This document shows positions 34,893-44,942 of a stretch of DNA of 64,000 nt, piece after piece. The notes beneath the pieces were generated by a model. It did not search any database and was not told the origin of the DNA. It saw nothing but the letters and a program-made list of their open reading frames with translations. Every line of letters begins with the position of its first letter. Positions within the stretch are counted from its first letter, which is position 1. This DNA is from Agelaius tricolor (taxonomy: Eukaryota; Chordata; Aves; Passeriformes; Icteridae). The DNA is taken from assembly GCA_023055355.1 (NCBI GenBank), contig JALJCS010000055.1:310001-374000 (forward strand), read 5' to 3'. Made by a program: the position numbers and the translations under genes.

Positions 34893-37000
34893 TATTCCAC
34901 CATCCAGAGGCTGCAAGATCAGCTGCGCAGGGCATGGAGGACTCGGCCTCGCCTGTTGGGGCTCGGCTGCCTGCACTGCCGGATGACTTAGGAGGAGAGC
35001 TGATCTGGGAGGCCGTCTTTGCTGGGGCAACCTGAGCCAGAGGTAATTTTCTTTAAGATTTTTCTTATTTTCTATTTTTTATCTATATTGTAAATAAATA
35101 AATTATAGAGTATATAGAATTATATATATTATTATAGATTATAGATTACTGTAAATAATTCTAGAATGTGTTATGATACACAGACTGCCAGGAGCTTTTC
35201 TTTGCTGCCCAGGGTCTGCAGGGCAAGAGGCAGGAAAGGGTGAAAAGGGAGGTTGTGCTCAGCAGCACAGCAGGCTGAGGGGTCCTGAGGCCCTGAAGGG
35301 GGAAAAGGGTGCCTGTGCTCAGCCAGCTGCCCAGGCATGCAGTGATGCAGGGAAGATGGCCAGAAGCCCCTTGGCCTTTGGTGGTTCTGCTGAAGCCTTT
35401 GTGCTGGTGACAGAGCGGCTGGGCAGGGCCCGGAGCTGAGGGGATCCCTGTGAGAGCGGTGCCTGGAGATGGCCACAAGCCCTGTGCCAGGCAGGAAGCG
35501 CCATCCATGCCCTTCCGCCCGTGTGCTGCTGGCTGCCTTGCTGAGGGCTCCCAGGTGCCTCTGGCTGGGGCTGCTCTGGAGCTGCTGTGGGGCTGCGGCG
35601 CTGCTGCCAGGCAGCTTGGCCGGGCTGGGGCAGGGCCTGAGGGGCTGGGGCGCTGGCAAGCCCTGAGCAATGGGGCTGTCAGAGGCCACAAGCAGCCCCC
35701 CGGCAGCCGCCTTGTTCCTGCCACAGTTGACTTGCAAGAGGGATCCTGGGCACTGTGGAACGAACAGCATTGGTGTTGTTGGAAACCCAAATGCAGGGAA
35801 ATCCCAGACCTTTGGTCTTGTCAGCAAAGCTTAGAATTAAACCCAGGATTTGATCTGAGACCTTGGAAAGGGCTTCCAAACTTAGGTGCTAGAAGCGAGA
35901 ATGAGGATTTCTAGTTTCTAGCAGAGACGCGGGGAGGAAAATTGAAGTGGAGGAAAGTTTAGAATTTTAGAGTTCAAGATCTAGAAAAAATCAAAGTAGT
36001 TAAAATGGTAAAGAAGAAGTTTAGGATGCAATGCTGTAGGTTTGTGTGTCATAACATGATTGGCTAAGGAAGCTTATCCTGTAGCATGAGTCCATAAGAC
36101 AAAATATTGAAGGATTGGCTCCAAAACACAAATATCCTTGTTGGCAGTGTCTTCTTGGCCAAGAAATCCTTCAAAGCTCTTGTAACTACTAGTCTTGCGG
36201 ACCTGTGAGCTGTGCAGTGGAGACGTGAGCCAAACTCACCCTTCCTGTCTATGTAGAAGAGAAGAAAAAGCAATGGCATCATCTTAAAAACTCAGAGGTC
36301 CGCTCTCTAGCTCATTCCAAACTCCTTCAACTCCCCCAAAGTGGGATTTAGCTACAAATAGATGACAAGAACTCTTAGTGCTGCCTCTTTGACTCCAGAG
36401 CAGCTGCTTTAGGATCTTTCACATAACCCTGTGTAGTTATGTGCCAGAAATGTCTCCTTTGAAGAAACTTTCCCAACTTACTTGCATGAAGGTTTGTTTG
36501 AAGGGTGTTTGAGGAGAAAGGCTCCCAGCAGAGGTCTGGGCTTTGGCCGAGCTGTGTCCCCTGCTGATTGTGAAGTGTGCCATCAGCAGCAGGGCTTTCT
36601 GGGCTAAAAATATCATCAAGTCACTTGGACTTGCTCATTTTGGCCTCTAAAAGCTGGACCCAATTTTGGGGCAAATTTGGAGACCTCATCTATGGGTGGA
36701 TGGAGCACCTAGGATTTTCCCAGTTGCTGGGAATGGTTCTCCAGGTCCCTGGAGTATCCAGGGCCCTGGTAAGTTCCAGCTCCACACATGCCTTGGCAAT
36801 GAGAAACAAAGGAACCCAGACCTTTTTGTGCTGCCTGTGTCACTGCACCGGGGCCATGGGATGGGCACACGAAGCCCTTGTGCTGGAGCTGAGCTGCTCT
36901 GCCCAGCACTGGTGGCCGCCATCCAAGCTGGTTTTGCTTGTCCTGGTTCCCTGACAGCTGGGGCCCTGGGCAGAGCCCTGAGAGCCTGGTCTCCCCCCAG
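34893..37000. other. Non-coding part of left arm after the MROH gene
   Basis: A 3' UTR-like AT-rich stretch with overlapping AATAAA signals at about 35092-35102, then GC-rich sequence with no recognised gene. An interspersed repeat at about 36350-36770 ('ttggggcaaatttggagacctc', 'tcacataa-c-tgtgtagtta') also occurs inverted at about 41760-42130. Confidence 0.5.
36350..36770 (+). repeat. Interspersed repeat copy A (left arm)
   Basis: Matches about 41760-42130 in the opposite direction at moderate identity. Shared landmarks include ctgctttaggatctttcacataa, gaaactttcccaact and caaatttggagacctca. Mirrored copies lie at about 57767-58187 and 52407-52777. Family not recognised. Confidence 0.6.
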
Positions 37001-37190
37001 GGAAGGAGCAGGAGCCCCTGGAGAAGCTGTACCGGGTGGGGATGATGCTGCTGCTGCTGGAGACAACGAGGATGACATCAAGGGTGACAAGCTCTTCCTC
37101 AGCCTGGCCACTGGAGGCTGAAGGTGATGGACTTTGATTCTGGCACCTTCTTCAAAGGCAAACTCCACAGGGAATTTGCAGATGAGTCCG
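37001..37190 (+). pseudogene. PIM-kinase-like fragment (left arm)
   Basis: After a splice-acceptor-like ccccccag, the start KEQEPLEKLYRVG matches the beginning of PIM-type kinase domains. It jumps directly to a catalytic-loop/activation-segment remnant: DIKGDKLFLSLATG and, after a one-base frameshift, LKVMDFDSGTFFK. The DFG motif is DFD and the HRD loop is lost. Most of the kinase domain is missing. Songbirds carry many PIM1-like copies, and this is a dead fragment. It is duplicated in the right arm at 57347-57536. Confidence 0.65.
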
Positions 37191-37626
37191 CAGCTGGGGA
37201 AATTCTGCTAGATTTGGGCATGGCCCAACCTGGCTGGGAAGCAAAGGTTCCGCCTTTGCTGGGGCAGATGCAACTCATCCTTCAGTCGCTGCCCAGCTGC
37301 TTTTGGCAGGGCTGTGGGGATGGGCTGGGCTGGGTACGAAATGGGAGTGGGCTCCTGGCCCTGCCAACAGCCCCAAGCACCCACCGTGCCCCTGGCTGGG
37401 GCTGGGGCTGGGGCTGGGGCAGCCAGCCCGACACAAACAAAGCCCCATGCTGGGAGCAGAGGTGGGACTCCAGAACCTGTGCAGGGGCTGCTTTGCTGTG
37501 CAGGCAAGGAAGGGCTTGGGCTGCTCCACTGCCTTCGTTTGCTTTGGGATCACGGTGATTTTGGGGGGCAGTGCAGGGGGGAAGAGAGAAAGTGTGGGCT
37601 TTCCTCAGCCGTGGCTGGGTTTTTCC

Positions 37627-38898
37627 CTACCATGTAGGAGTTGGGCCTTCCTCAAGGCCCTGACAGAGATAGGAGTTTTTACTGTTTTTCTTTTCCCTTT
37701 TTTCATCTAATCTCTTTTCAAGAATGTGTTGTTTGTTTTTCCAGAGGAAGCGTTCGAGGTGGTCCAGTGTGGATGGGGAAGTGCTTGGGAGCAGCTGTGG
37801 CGTGGATGGGCTGTGGCCTTGGAGAAGGCTGAGGACATGGTTTGGGAGCAGCTTTTCTTCCGGCCGTGGGTGGCGTGAGGTGGGTCCCTGTGTGCTTGGC
37901 AGGGTGGGATCAGAGCTTTTGGGAGATGGCAGCGAGCACAGGAGCATCCTGCTCTGGGCAGCTGCTGAGGGCTGGATGTGCCGTGGCTGGCTGCAGGCTG
38001 GGCACATGTCCTGCCCTCCTGCTCTGCTGCCAAAGGCAGCAGGGATGGGCAGCTCTGGGCACAGCTCTGGGCACAGCCAGCATGGCCTGGGCACCGCAGG
38101 CCTTGGCACAAGGGCACAGGAGCCCTCAGCTGACGGGCGGTTTCTGCTTTCTCTCCTTGCAGCTGGGCTCTGCAGCTGCTGAGGCTGCTCTGGGCTCTGC
38201 CAGGGCTCTGCTGGGCTCAGCCCTGGGCCCAGCTGGGCTGGCTCTGCCCTCACATTGCTCTGACAGCTTTGCATCAGACGAGCCCGTTGCCAGCACAGCG
38301 CCTGAGCTTTCTGCTTTGGCAGCTGAGTGAGACTCTGCTGCAGGCCCAGAGATTGCAGCTGGGGACACACATCCAATTGGCAAGGACCCAAACTCTCCAC
38401 AGTCCCAGCTGAACGCCTGCATCTGTACAGGCTGTTTTGTCTGTCCCATTCTTCCTTCTTGATTGGCTGGAATTGTGCAGTTGCACTTTCTTCCTCCTCT
38501 AGCAGTGCCACGAGTGGGCCAAAGCTGGCGAGTGGGCCGTGCTCCTGAGGCAGTGCAGTCTGGAGCTGGTGGATGGAGAATTGCCCTTCTGTACTGCCAA
38601 ACCAGAGCAAAAAGCTGTCAGTGGGACTTGGTGTCTTTAAGAAATCCCTGACAGTTTCAAAGGGAATGTGCAGCTCATTCACAGGGTGAGAAGGAAGGTC
38701 ATCTTCTAAAGAATTTGGGGTTTGACAGAGATTAGATTCCCAATCCTGCTTGGAGCTGGCAGGGCACAAAGCAATTTCTTCTTGCTTCACAACAATTTCA
38801 CCACAATTGAAAATAACAATGTTGGAACCAAAGCCCAAAATCTTTTTTTTAAAAAAGATTTCTGAGGCCAGTAAGATGGATCCATGCCAGCACCACAT
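37627..38898 (-). CDS. 424-codon ORF of unknown function (left arm copy)
   Basis: An uninterrupted 423-aa frame, rich in Ser, Pro, Gln and Leu. The N-terminal third is mixed hydrophobic (SNIVIFNCGEIVVKQEE, FETVRDFLKTPSPTDSFLLW) with an acidic LVALLEEEESATAQF. The middle is Gln/Ala/Pro-rich and low-complexity. The C-terminus is basic and helical (HLERFLWKNKQHILEKRLDEKREKK). No family recognised, no flanking exons proven. The mirrored copy (55639-56910) is unchanged, which may reflect arm homogenisation and not selection. Could be an exon of a spliced gene or a chance frame in GC-rich DNA. Confidence 0.35.
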   Translation of the reverse strand: MWCWHGSILLASEIFFKKKILGFGSNIVIFNCGEIVVKQEEIALCPASSKQDWESNLCQTPNSLEDDLPSHPVNELHIPFETVRDFLKTPSPTDSFLLWFGSTEGQFSIHQLQTALPQEHGPLASFGPLVALLEEEESATAQFQPIKKEEWDRQNSLYRCRRSAGTVESLGPCQLDVCPQLQSLGLQQSLTQLPKQKAQALCWQRARLMQSCQSNVRAEPAQLGPGLSPAEPWQSPEQPQQLQSPAARRESRNRPSAEGSCALVPRPAVPRPCWLCPELCPELPIPAAFGSRAGGQDMCPACSQPRHIQPSAAAQSRMLLCSLPSPKSSDPTLPSTQGPTSRHPRPEEKLLPNHVLSLLQGHSPSTPQLLPSTSPSTLDHLERFLWKNKQHILEKRLDEKREKKNSKNSYLCQGLEEGPTPTW

Positions 38899-39070
38899 TT
38901 ACAAAATAAATAACTGAGTTCTCTTTTTAAGAAAGATCAGTTACCTCTTAATCCAAAGTTATGCACTATTTTTCTTTACACACTTGGGTTTTGTTTTTAT
39001 CTTTCACATTCTTTTCTGTGTTTTTAATAATTTCTTTTTCTTTGTTTTTTTTTTTAACAGAAAACCTGTC

Positions 39071-39363
39071 CTATAAAAGGAATGTCCTTTGCTCCTGGTT
39101 CCCGTGTGGAGCAGCTCCCTTCCTGCTGGCTGAGCTGCTCAGGCAGAGCCCGGCAGTTCCTGGCCCTGCAGGGCTGAGGCTTTTCCCCATTGCTGGGCAC
39201 AGACTGATGGAGCAGCACTGCTGCACACAGGCACACAGAGGGACCCGGAGCAGCTGCCTTTGCCCACCTGAGGCTCCAAGGCCCAAACTCTGAGCAGCCA
39301 GGGCTGGAAGAGACTGGCAGGATCTGATCCCTGACTCTGGGCCAGGGCTGCACAAATGACCCC

Positions 39364-39399
<36 letters not shown>

Positions 39400-39778
39400 C
39401 ATGGAGCTGACTTTCAGCACAGCCCCTGCGCCTCTTCCCTCCCGTGTGCAGCGGTGTCACAGCAGCCTGAGGCACCTGGAAGCCCCCAGTGCCAGCAGGG
39501 ACTTGGGATGGCAGCCCTGGGCTCCTGGAGGCTGTGTAAGGAACAGAGCTGGGCACTCCCTGTCCATGGGGAGCTTGCAGATGGAAAAGGCTGCTGTGCC
39601 CAGGCAGCTCCAAGGGCACAGAAAGGAGGGTCTGGAGCTCTGGATCTGTGCCAGTGCCACAGTCCTGGGCAGCAGCCAGCCAGCCCTGGGGAAACAGAGG
39701 GCACAGCACGAGGGACAGAAGCAGGCAAGGGCAGAGACTGGAGAGAGCCAGAGCCAGGAGCAGGAACAGCTGCTCCAT
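39071..39778 (-). CDS. 236-codon ORF with hydrophobic start and Leu run (left arm copy)
   Basis: From the Met at 39778 the frame starts MEQLFLLLALALSSLCPCLL, a signal-peptide or membrane-anchor-like stretch. Then come Pro/Ser/Gly-rich sequence, a GGKRRRGCAESQ basic patch and a run of about 11 Leu encoded by the CTG repeat at 39365-39397. No domain recognised. Equally likely to be non-coding. The mirrored copy is at 54759-55466. Confidence 0.25.
39365..39397. repeat. (CAG)11 run, left arm
   Basis: Eleven pure CAG units on the plus strand. The right arm has the same number of CTG units at 55140-55172. Confidence 0.95.
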
Positions 39779-40060
39779 TGCACTCTTGGAGAAAGCTCTT
39801 GGCTGGTTCAAAGCGCTGAAAGGCGTGAAGGGCAGAGAGGAGGCCACAGCAAACAATGCTCCTGTTTGCACAGCCTCCCCTCTGCGTGTCCCAGAAGGAA
39901 TTGGATGGACTGTGTTCTTCTCTCCGAGTCGTCTCGTTCAGCATGAGCAGCTCAGCACCAGGAGCTGAAGGAGCTGAAGCCTCAGGCCACAGGAGCTGGG
40001 CAAGAGGAGACTTTCTGAGCAAATGAATGCTGCTAACATGGACCCAGCTGAATGCAGTGG

Positions 40061-40200
40061 ATAGAATCATGGAATCACAGGATCCTTTCTGTTGGAAAAG
40101 CCCTCTGAGCTCACCCAGTGCAGCCGCTCACCCAGCAGTGCCAAGCCCAGCCCTAAAGCATGTCCCTGAACTGCCAAGGCCTGGACAGCAGCCCTGAGTG
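40061..40200 (-). mobile_element. CR1-like 3' end fragment (left arm)
   Basis: 'tagaatcatggaatcacaggatcc...ttggaaaagccctc' is the complement of a CR1 3' tail ('...ttccaac...gattccatgattct'). Boundaries approximate. Mirrored at 54337-54476. Confidence 0.6.
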
Positions 40201-40641
40201 AGGCCTGAACAGCAGGCCCTGAGCCCAAGGTGGCCTCTGGATGAACCTTCCGACCAAAGGTTATCTTTGTATCTGCTCCCTGATGAAATAGGCATGGTCA
40301 TTAGCACTGTGATAGATGTAGCCACTCATTAGTGAAACATGTATTGACCTTTGTGTATTTAGAAGCCAGACAAGGCCATGAAATCTGACATCTGGCCTTG
40401 TTTGGGGCTGTATGGTCAAAGTCACCTCCCTTGGTTCCTCCTGGGGCCCTGGCCAGCCTTTGGGAGAAGCCAATCAGGAGAATGAAACCAGATGTTCCCA
40501 CACCAGCAGTGATGTCAGCTTGTTTGTTTACCAGTGTAAAAGCTGGGCCCTCTCACAGTGAGGTTGGAGCCTCATTGTCTGCAAAGGTGGGTGCACCTGC
40601 AGGAATTGCCAGTGCCCAGGAGTGGCTGTCCAGTCCTTGGC

Positions 40642-41212
40642 TGTGAAAGGGTTAAAAGCACTGTGCCCAGGCATACTTGAGCAAGAATAAGAGACATTGC
40701 ACCCAATATGGAAGCTTGCAAAAATTCAGCCACAAGCTCAAGACACAGGATGAATGTTGGCAAGAAACAGGGAACAAAACTGGCAGAAATGAAGGGCAGA
40801 GCTTGCTAAAACCAGTGAGGAAATTGCTGAAACAGCCAACAAGAGACTGTGCATGCCTGGAGGAGAAAGGTGCAAAGGGCACGGCGATGAAGATGTCCAG
40901 CCTTCATCAGGAGACCCCCGAGGAAGACGCGGAGCCTTCCTCAGTGCCAGCACCAGTGCGCACTGCGCCTGCGCCTGGCACATGCTAATGATGGTAATGA
41001 GTGCTGAGAGATCGTTTGCATAACCACACCTTTTCTAAGGAAAACCATGAATGTGCATAGAGTATAACCATCCATTGTAATCTCTGTGTGCTGTCAGGAG
41101 GAGATATCCCCGCACACCTGGCGCTGAATAAAGCAAATCCCCCTCCCTGGGCTTTGTCTGGGAAGTGTCTCTGGGCCCTGTTTGAGGCCATTCACGTCCG
41201 TGGGGTTCTGTC
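40642..41212 (+). mobile_element. LTR-like element, plus strand (left arm)
   Basis: Starts tgtgaaagggttaaaag. Contains tagagtataacc (TATA-like), gctgaataaagc (polyadenylation signal) and a U5-like end ggggttctgtca. Target-site duplication not found, so borders are approximate. Mirrored at 53325-53895. Confidence 0.5.
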
Positions 41213-43250
41213 AAGTCCCAGTGGAACCTTGGTGTCCCGTTGTTCCCCAGCCTCACAATGCTCTCCTGCTGCCATGAGGTCCCTCCCTCTGTGACACCCT
41301 GCAGCCCTGGCTCCATCAGGGTCTCTGGGGTTCCTTGGTGCACGCCTTTCTCACATCTGAGCCTTGCTCCCATGGGTTCCATGGACTGACAGTGGCCCTC
41401 TGCATTCCATGGGCCCAGCTAGATCACAGCAGAGCCTGGCTTTCATCAGGTTCTGATACCTGTTCTGCCAGCTGACAGGGCTGATTTAAAGAACACAGAA
41501 ACCAATGGGAAGAATGGTCTTATTTTACTGTGAGTGTTAAGGCAACACAAAATTAAAATTATACATTCAATACAACTACATGCTTGGCTTTAGCAACAAG
41601 CAAAAAGAAGCAAGGTAATGCACCTAATCATTATTACAGGAGAGAAAGGATAGGGACTGAGAAAGACACATCCCCAATTGCTTAAATACTTTACCATCTC
41701 CCAGAGTCTGCAGTCGCTGGGGAGCCCCATTTCACAGCGAGGACCTGGAGAACTCTTGCAAACACTTGGGAAAACACTTGTGCATCCACCCGTAGGTGAG
41801 GTCTCCAAATTTGCTCCAAAAGTGGGTCCAGGTTTTTAGGCCCAAATCAGCAAGTCAAAGGAACTGGACTGTATTTTTAGCCCATGAACTCCTGGGTCTC
41901 CTGGCACTTTTGCTGACCAGGAGGACCCATGGCTTGGCCAGAGCCCAGTCCCTGGCTTGGAGGGTTTCCCCTAAAATATCCTACAAGCCTCTATTCATGT
42001 CAGTTGGGAAAATTTCTTAGAGTGATACATTTCTTGCAGGTAACTACACAAGATTATGTGAAAGTCTCCAAAGCAGCTGGCTTGGTGTTAAACACCTGCA
42101 GAAGCACCTTGGTCTTCTATTTTTAGCTAACTAAAACTGATGGTGTTAGTCACATAATGCCCAGGGTTTGTCCTGTAAGCCAGCTCTGGCTGAGGGCTGC
42201 CACTCAGGCCTGAGCACATCAGCAGCTGAAGTGACCACGACTGGGAATGGCAAAAACACCCCCTGGGACTGGCCCAGAGGCCCTGGGACTCCCTGGCATG
42301 GATCACCTCAGGAGACAGGATTTCAGGGAGCCCAAAGGACTTTTGGGAGAGCTGCTGTGGACACAGAGGGAATTGCACAGCTGGATCCCTTGCCTGGGCT
42401 CCCAGAGGACCCTTCTGCTGTGGGGCTGCTGAGGGTGGAGGAACAGCAGGTGCCCATGGCCACCCCAAAGCAGGGCCCCGTAGGCAACACGGCCCCGACC
42501 GGGGCTGCGGGACCCCATCCCTGGGATGAGTCAGGAGCTGCAGAGCTGGGAGTGCTCAGCCAGAGCCGCTGAGCCTTCAGCAGCCCCACACGGCCAGAGC
42601 GTGAGCCCAGTGGGGAGTGGGCACTGACAGGGACTGTGGGGCCTGAACCAAGGCCCAGCCCCACTGACAGCGGCTGTGCCGGACACGCTGCAGCTCCAGG
42701 AGCAGCTGGAGCCCCAGGCAGCCAAGGGGTGCCACCATGGATGTTCCTTTCTTCCCCCTCAGAAAGGACACTGGGAAGCTGGGGAAGTGTCAATGAAAGG
42801 AGCAGGGATGGTGGGAGCTGTGGAACAGCACTGACACGAGAAACCCAAACTCTCCTGAGAAAGGAGGGCAGAAATCCCTGGTGTCCAGCATCCTGCCAGA
42901 GAAACCCATTCCCAGAATTACCAACATAAAGCCATCCTCCAATTCTCTGGATTGTGCTGCTCCGGACCCACTAACACCTTCCCCCCAGAGTGAAGCTCTG
43001 AAGTGGGATTGATGGAGGAAAACTGAGCCCTGAGCCAGGCCAGGGTCGGTGCCAGGAGCATCCCCTGGCGCTGTTTGACAGCGGCTCTGCAGGAGCTGGG
43101 GATGCAAACAGGACAAACCTGAGCATCTCCCACCATCAGATACCTCAGAGCTCACACAGCAACACGGCCGTGGCTCTCCCAGACTGGATTTAGGAATGGC
43201 ACACCTACTGCAGCCATTGGATCCTGATCTGCCCAGATCCCTTTGGGACT
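41213..43250. other. Non-coding left-arm stretch
   Basis: Contains interspersed repeat copy B (about 41760-42130, inverted relative to 36350-36770) and GC-rich sequence with overlapping frames up to 157 codons on both strands. No gene supported. Confidence 0.45.
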
Positions 43251-43290
43251 GTTATAAATGAGAAACTTGACTAGGCCAATATTCAAGCAC
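43251..43290 (-). mobile_element. 40-bp terminal fragment of the 43470 LTR family
   Basis: tgttataaatgagaaactt through ttcaagca matches the first 40 bp of the LTR at 43470, then stops. A 180-bp unrelated stretch separates the two. Possibly the remnant of a second LTR end. Mirrored at 51247-51286. Confidence 0.55.
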
Positions 43291-43469
43291 AAACCGGTGC
43301 CAGCAGTGAGCGGGGCCCGTTGTTACAGGACTGGTTCCTATGGGAAACATCCCGCTTCCCATAGCAGACACCCTGCTCCAGTCAGGCCAGCACCCCTGGG
43401 TTAGAATTTGAAGGGTCTCAGTCCTTGGGGAGGGCTTCAAGCTCTGTCCTTGAAAGCGGTTGTGAGGCA

Positions 43470-44312
43470 TGTTATGAATAAGAAGCTTGACTCAGCCAAT
43501 ATTCAAGCAGCAATCAATTTATTAATTAATATGGTCCAGTATGGGCAATACAGCACTGGGTACAGTGGGGGAAGTTTTCCCTCCAACTGCACACCGATAA
43601 TTGATGGTTACAGGTATTTATAGGGGTACTCATCAGTTTTTTTCAACAGTTTCTATTTCCAATTTTTACTCATCAGCAATTTTTATTCCAAATTATTACA
43701 TCAAAATTCTATACACTATTGTGATTTTAATTTCTCAGGATGTATTTTCAAAGGAGTATCCCCAGATGGTGATGGTCCAGTTTCCGAAAGAAGAAAGACG
43801 AATTCCATGTGGTGGAGTCCAGCTCCCCAGATGTGGGTCCACCTTTTAATTGCAGAGACTATAAATCTCATAACAGTCATGTCCAGCTTCCCTTTGGTTG
43901 AAACCATAAATCCTTGAGGTGATATTCATCTTCCTTTCTCAAACTGTTTTTCTCTGCTTCAATAAGATGTGAGATAAGCATATTTCCTATATATATGTTC
44001 CAAAGCTATAGTTTCAAGGATACAAGTAATATTCTAAAATTATACTTCAAAAGGTTATTATTGAAGAGCTTTTTTATGGATTAAATAGAAGCAAAAAGCA
44101 ACATCCTTAACACCTTAATTCCAAAGCTCCTAAATCAACCAGGGTTAATTGCAAACAAAAGATAGGTTCAAAGGCCTTTTTCCATGCTTTATTTTCATCA
44201 GTTATTATTAGAATTCGCAACTATCCCATTGTCGATGTCCACACATTTCGCATTTGCAAGTACACACTTCGCCTGTTTGTACCTGACACAAAACACAGCT
44301 TTGCATCTCACA
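43470..44312 (-). mobile_element. Solo LTR (left arm)
   Basis: 843 bp, TGTTATGAATAAG...GCATCTCACA. Flanked by ggca on both sides, a likely 4-bp target-site duplication. Same family as 22739-23576. Its presence at mirrored positions in both arms means insertion preceded the arm duplication or was copied by conversion. Confidence 0.75.
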
Positions 44313-44659
44313 GGCAGATGAGGGATGTTTGGACCGTCTCTTACAGACTGACATCCCAAAATATAAAAATAATTATGCATTTCCCCTTAAAAATAAAATT
44401 TACTGAATTAATAACATTATAATTATTTTTCTTATTTATAAAAGTTATGCTATATTTGTATTACCGAATTTGAATGTTTATATTAAAAATTCATACCTTT
44501 TTAGCAAGCAAAAAATTTATTGGTCATAGGTTCTAAGGAACACAATTCCCTTCATTGATTCATTGACCAGTGTGACTGTTGATTTCTCCTTCTTTATGCT
44601 AATTAGTCCTTTTTTAAATCCTTCTGTCATCTTTTTTATCATTTTCACAGACAGGATAA

Positions 44660-44940
44660 AAGGGGCCACTTTGGGGTCCGTGGAGAACTTTCTGGGGCAC
44701 ATTTGGGGCAGTTCTGGGTCTGGGGAGGGAATTCAGAGAGAACTTGAGGGTCTGGAGGACACTTAGGGGAGCTGGGTGGGCACTTGGAGGGGCACTCAGG
44801 GATTCCGAGGGACAGTTCGGGGTCCGGGACAGCACTTGGGGGTCCAGGGGGGCCCTTGGAAGTCAGGGAGGAGAATTTGGGGCACTTCGGGGTCCAGGTG
44901 GGCCCTTGGGGGGCTCTGATGGGGCTCTCTGGGGCGCGGG
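44660..44940. repeat. G-rich degenerate minisatellite (left arm)
   Basis: Irregular repeats of 'cacttgggg-gtcc-ggg' about 25-35 bp long, strongly G-rich on the plus strand with several GGG/GGGG runs (G-quadruplex potential). Mirrored at 49597-49877. Confidence 0.65.
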
Positions 44941-44942
44941 GG

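Noticed and set aside
39072..39083. ctataaaagg as a core promoter TATA box
   Set aside because: No initiator, transcript evidence or gene positioned to use it. It probably occurs by chance.
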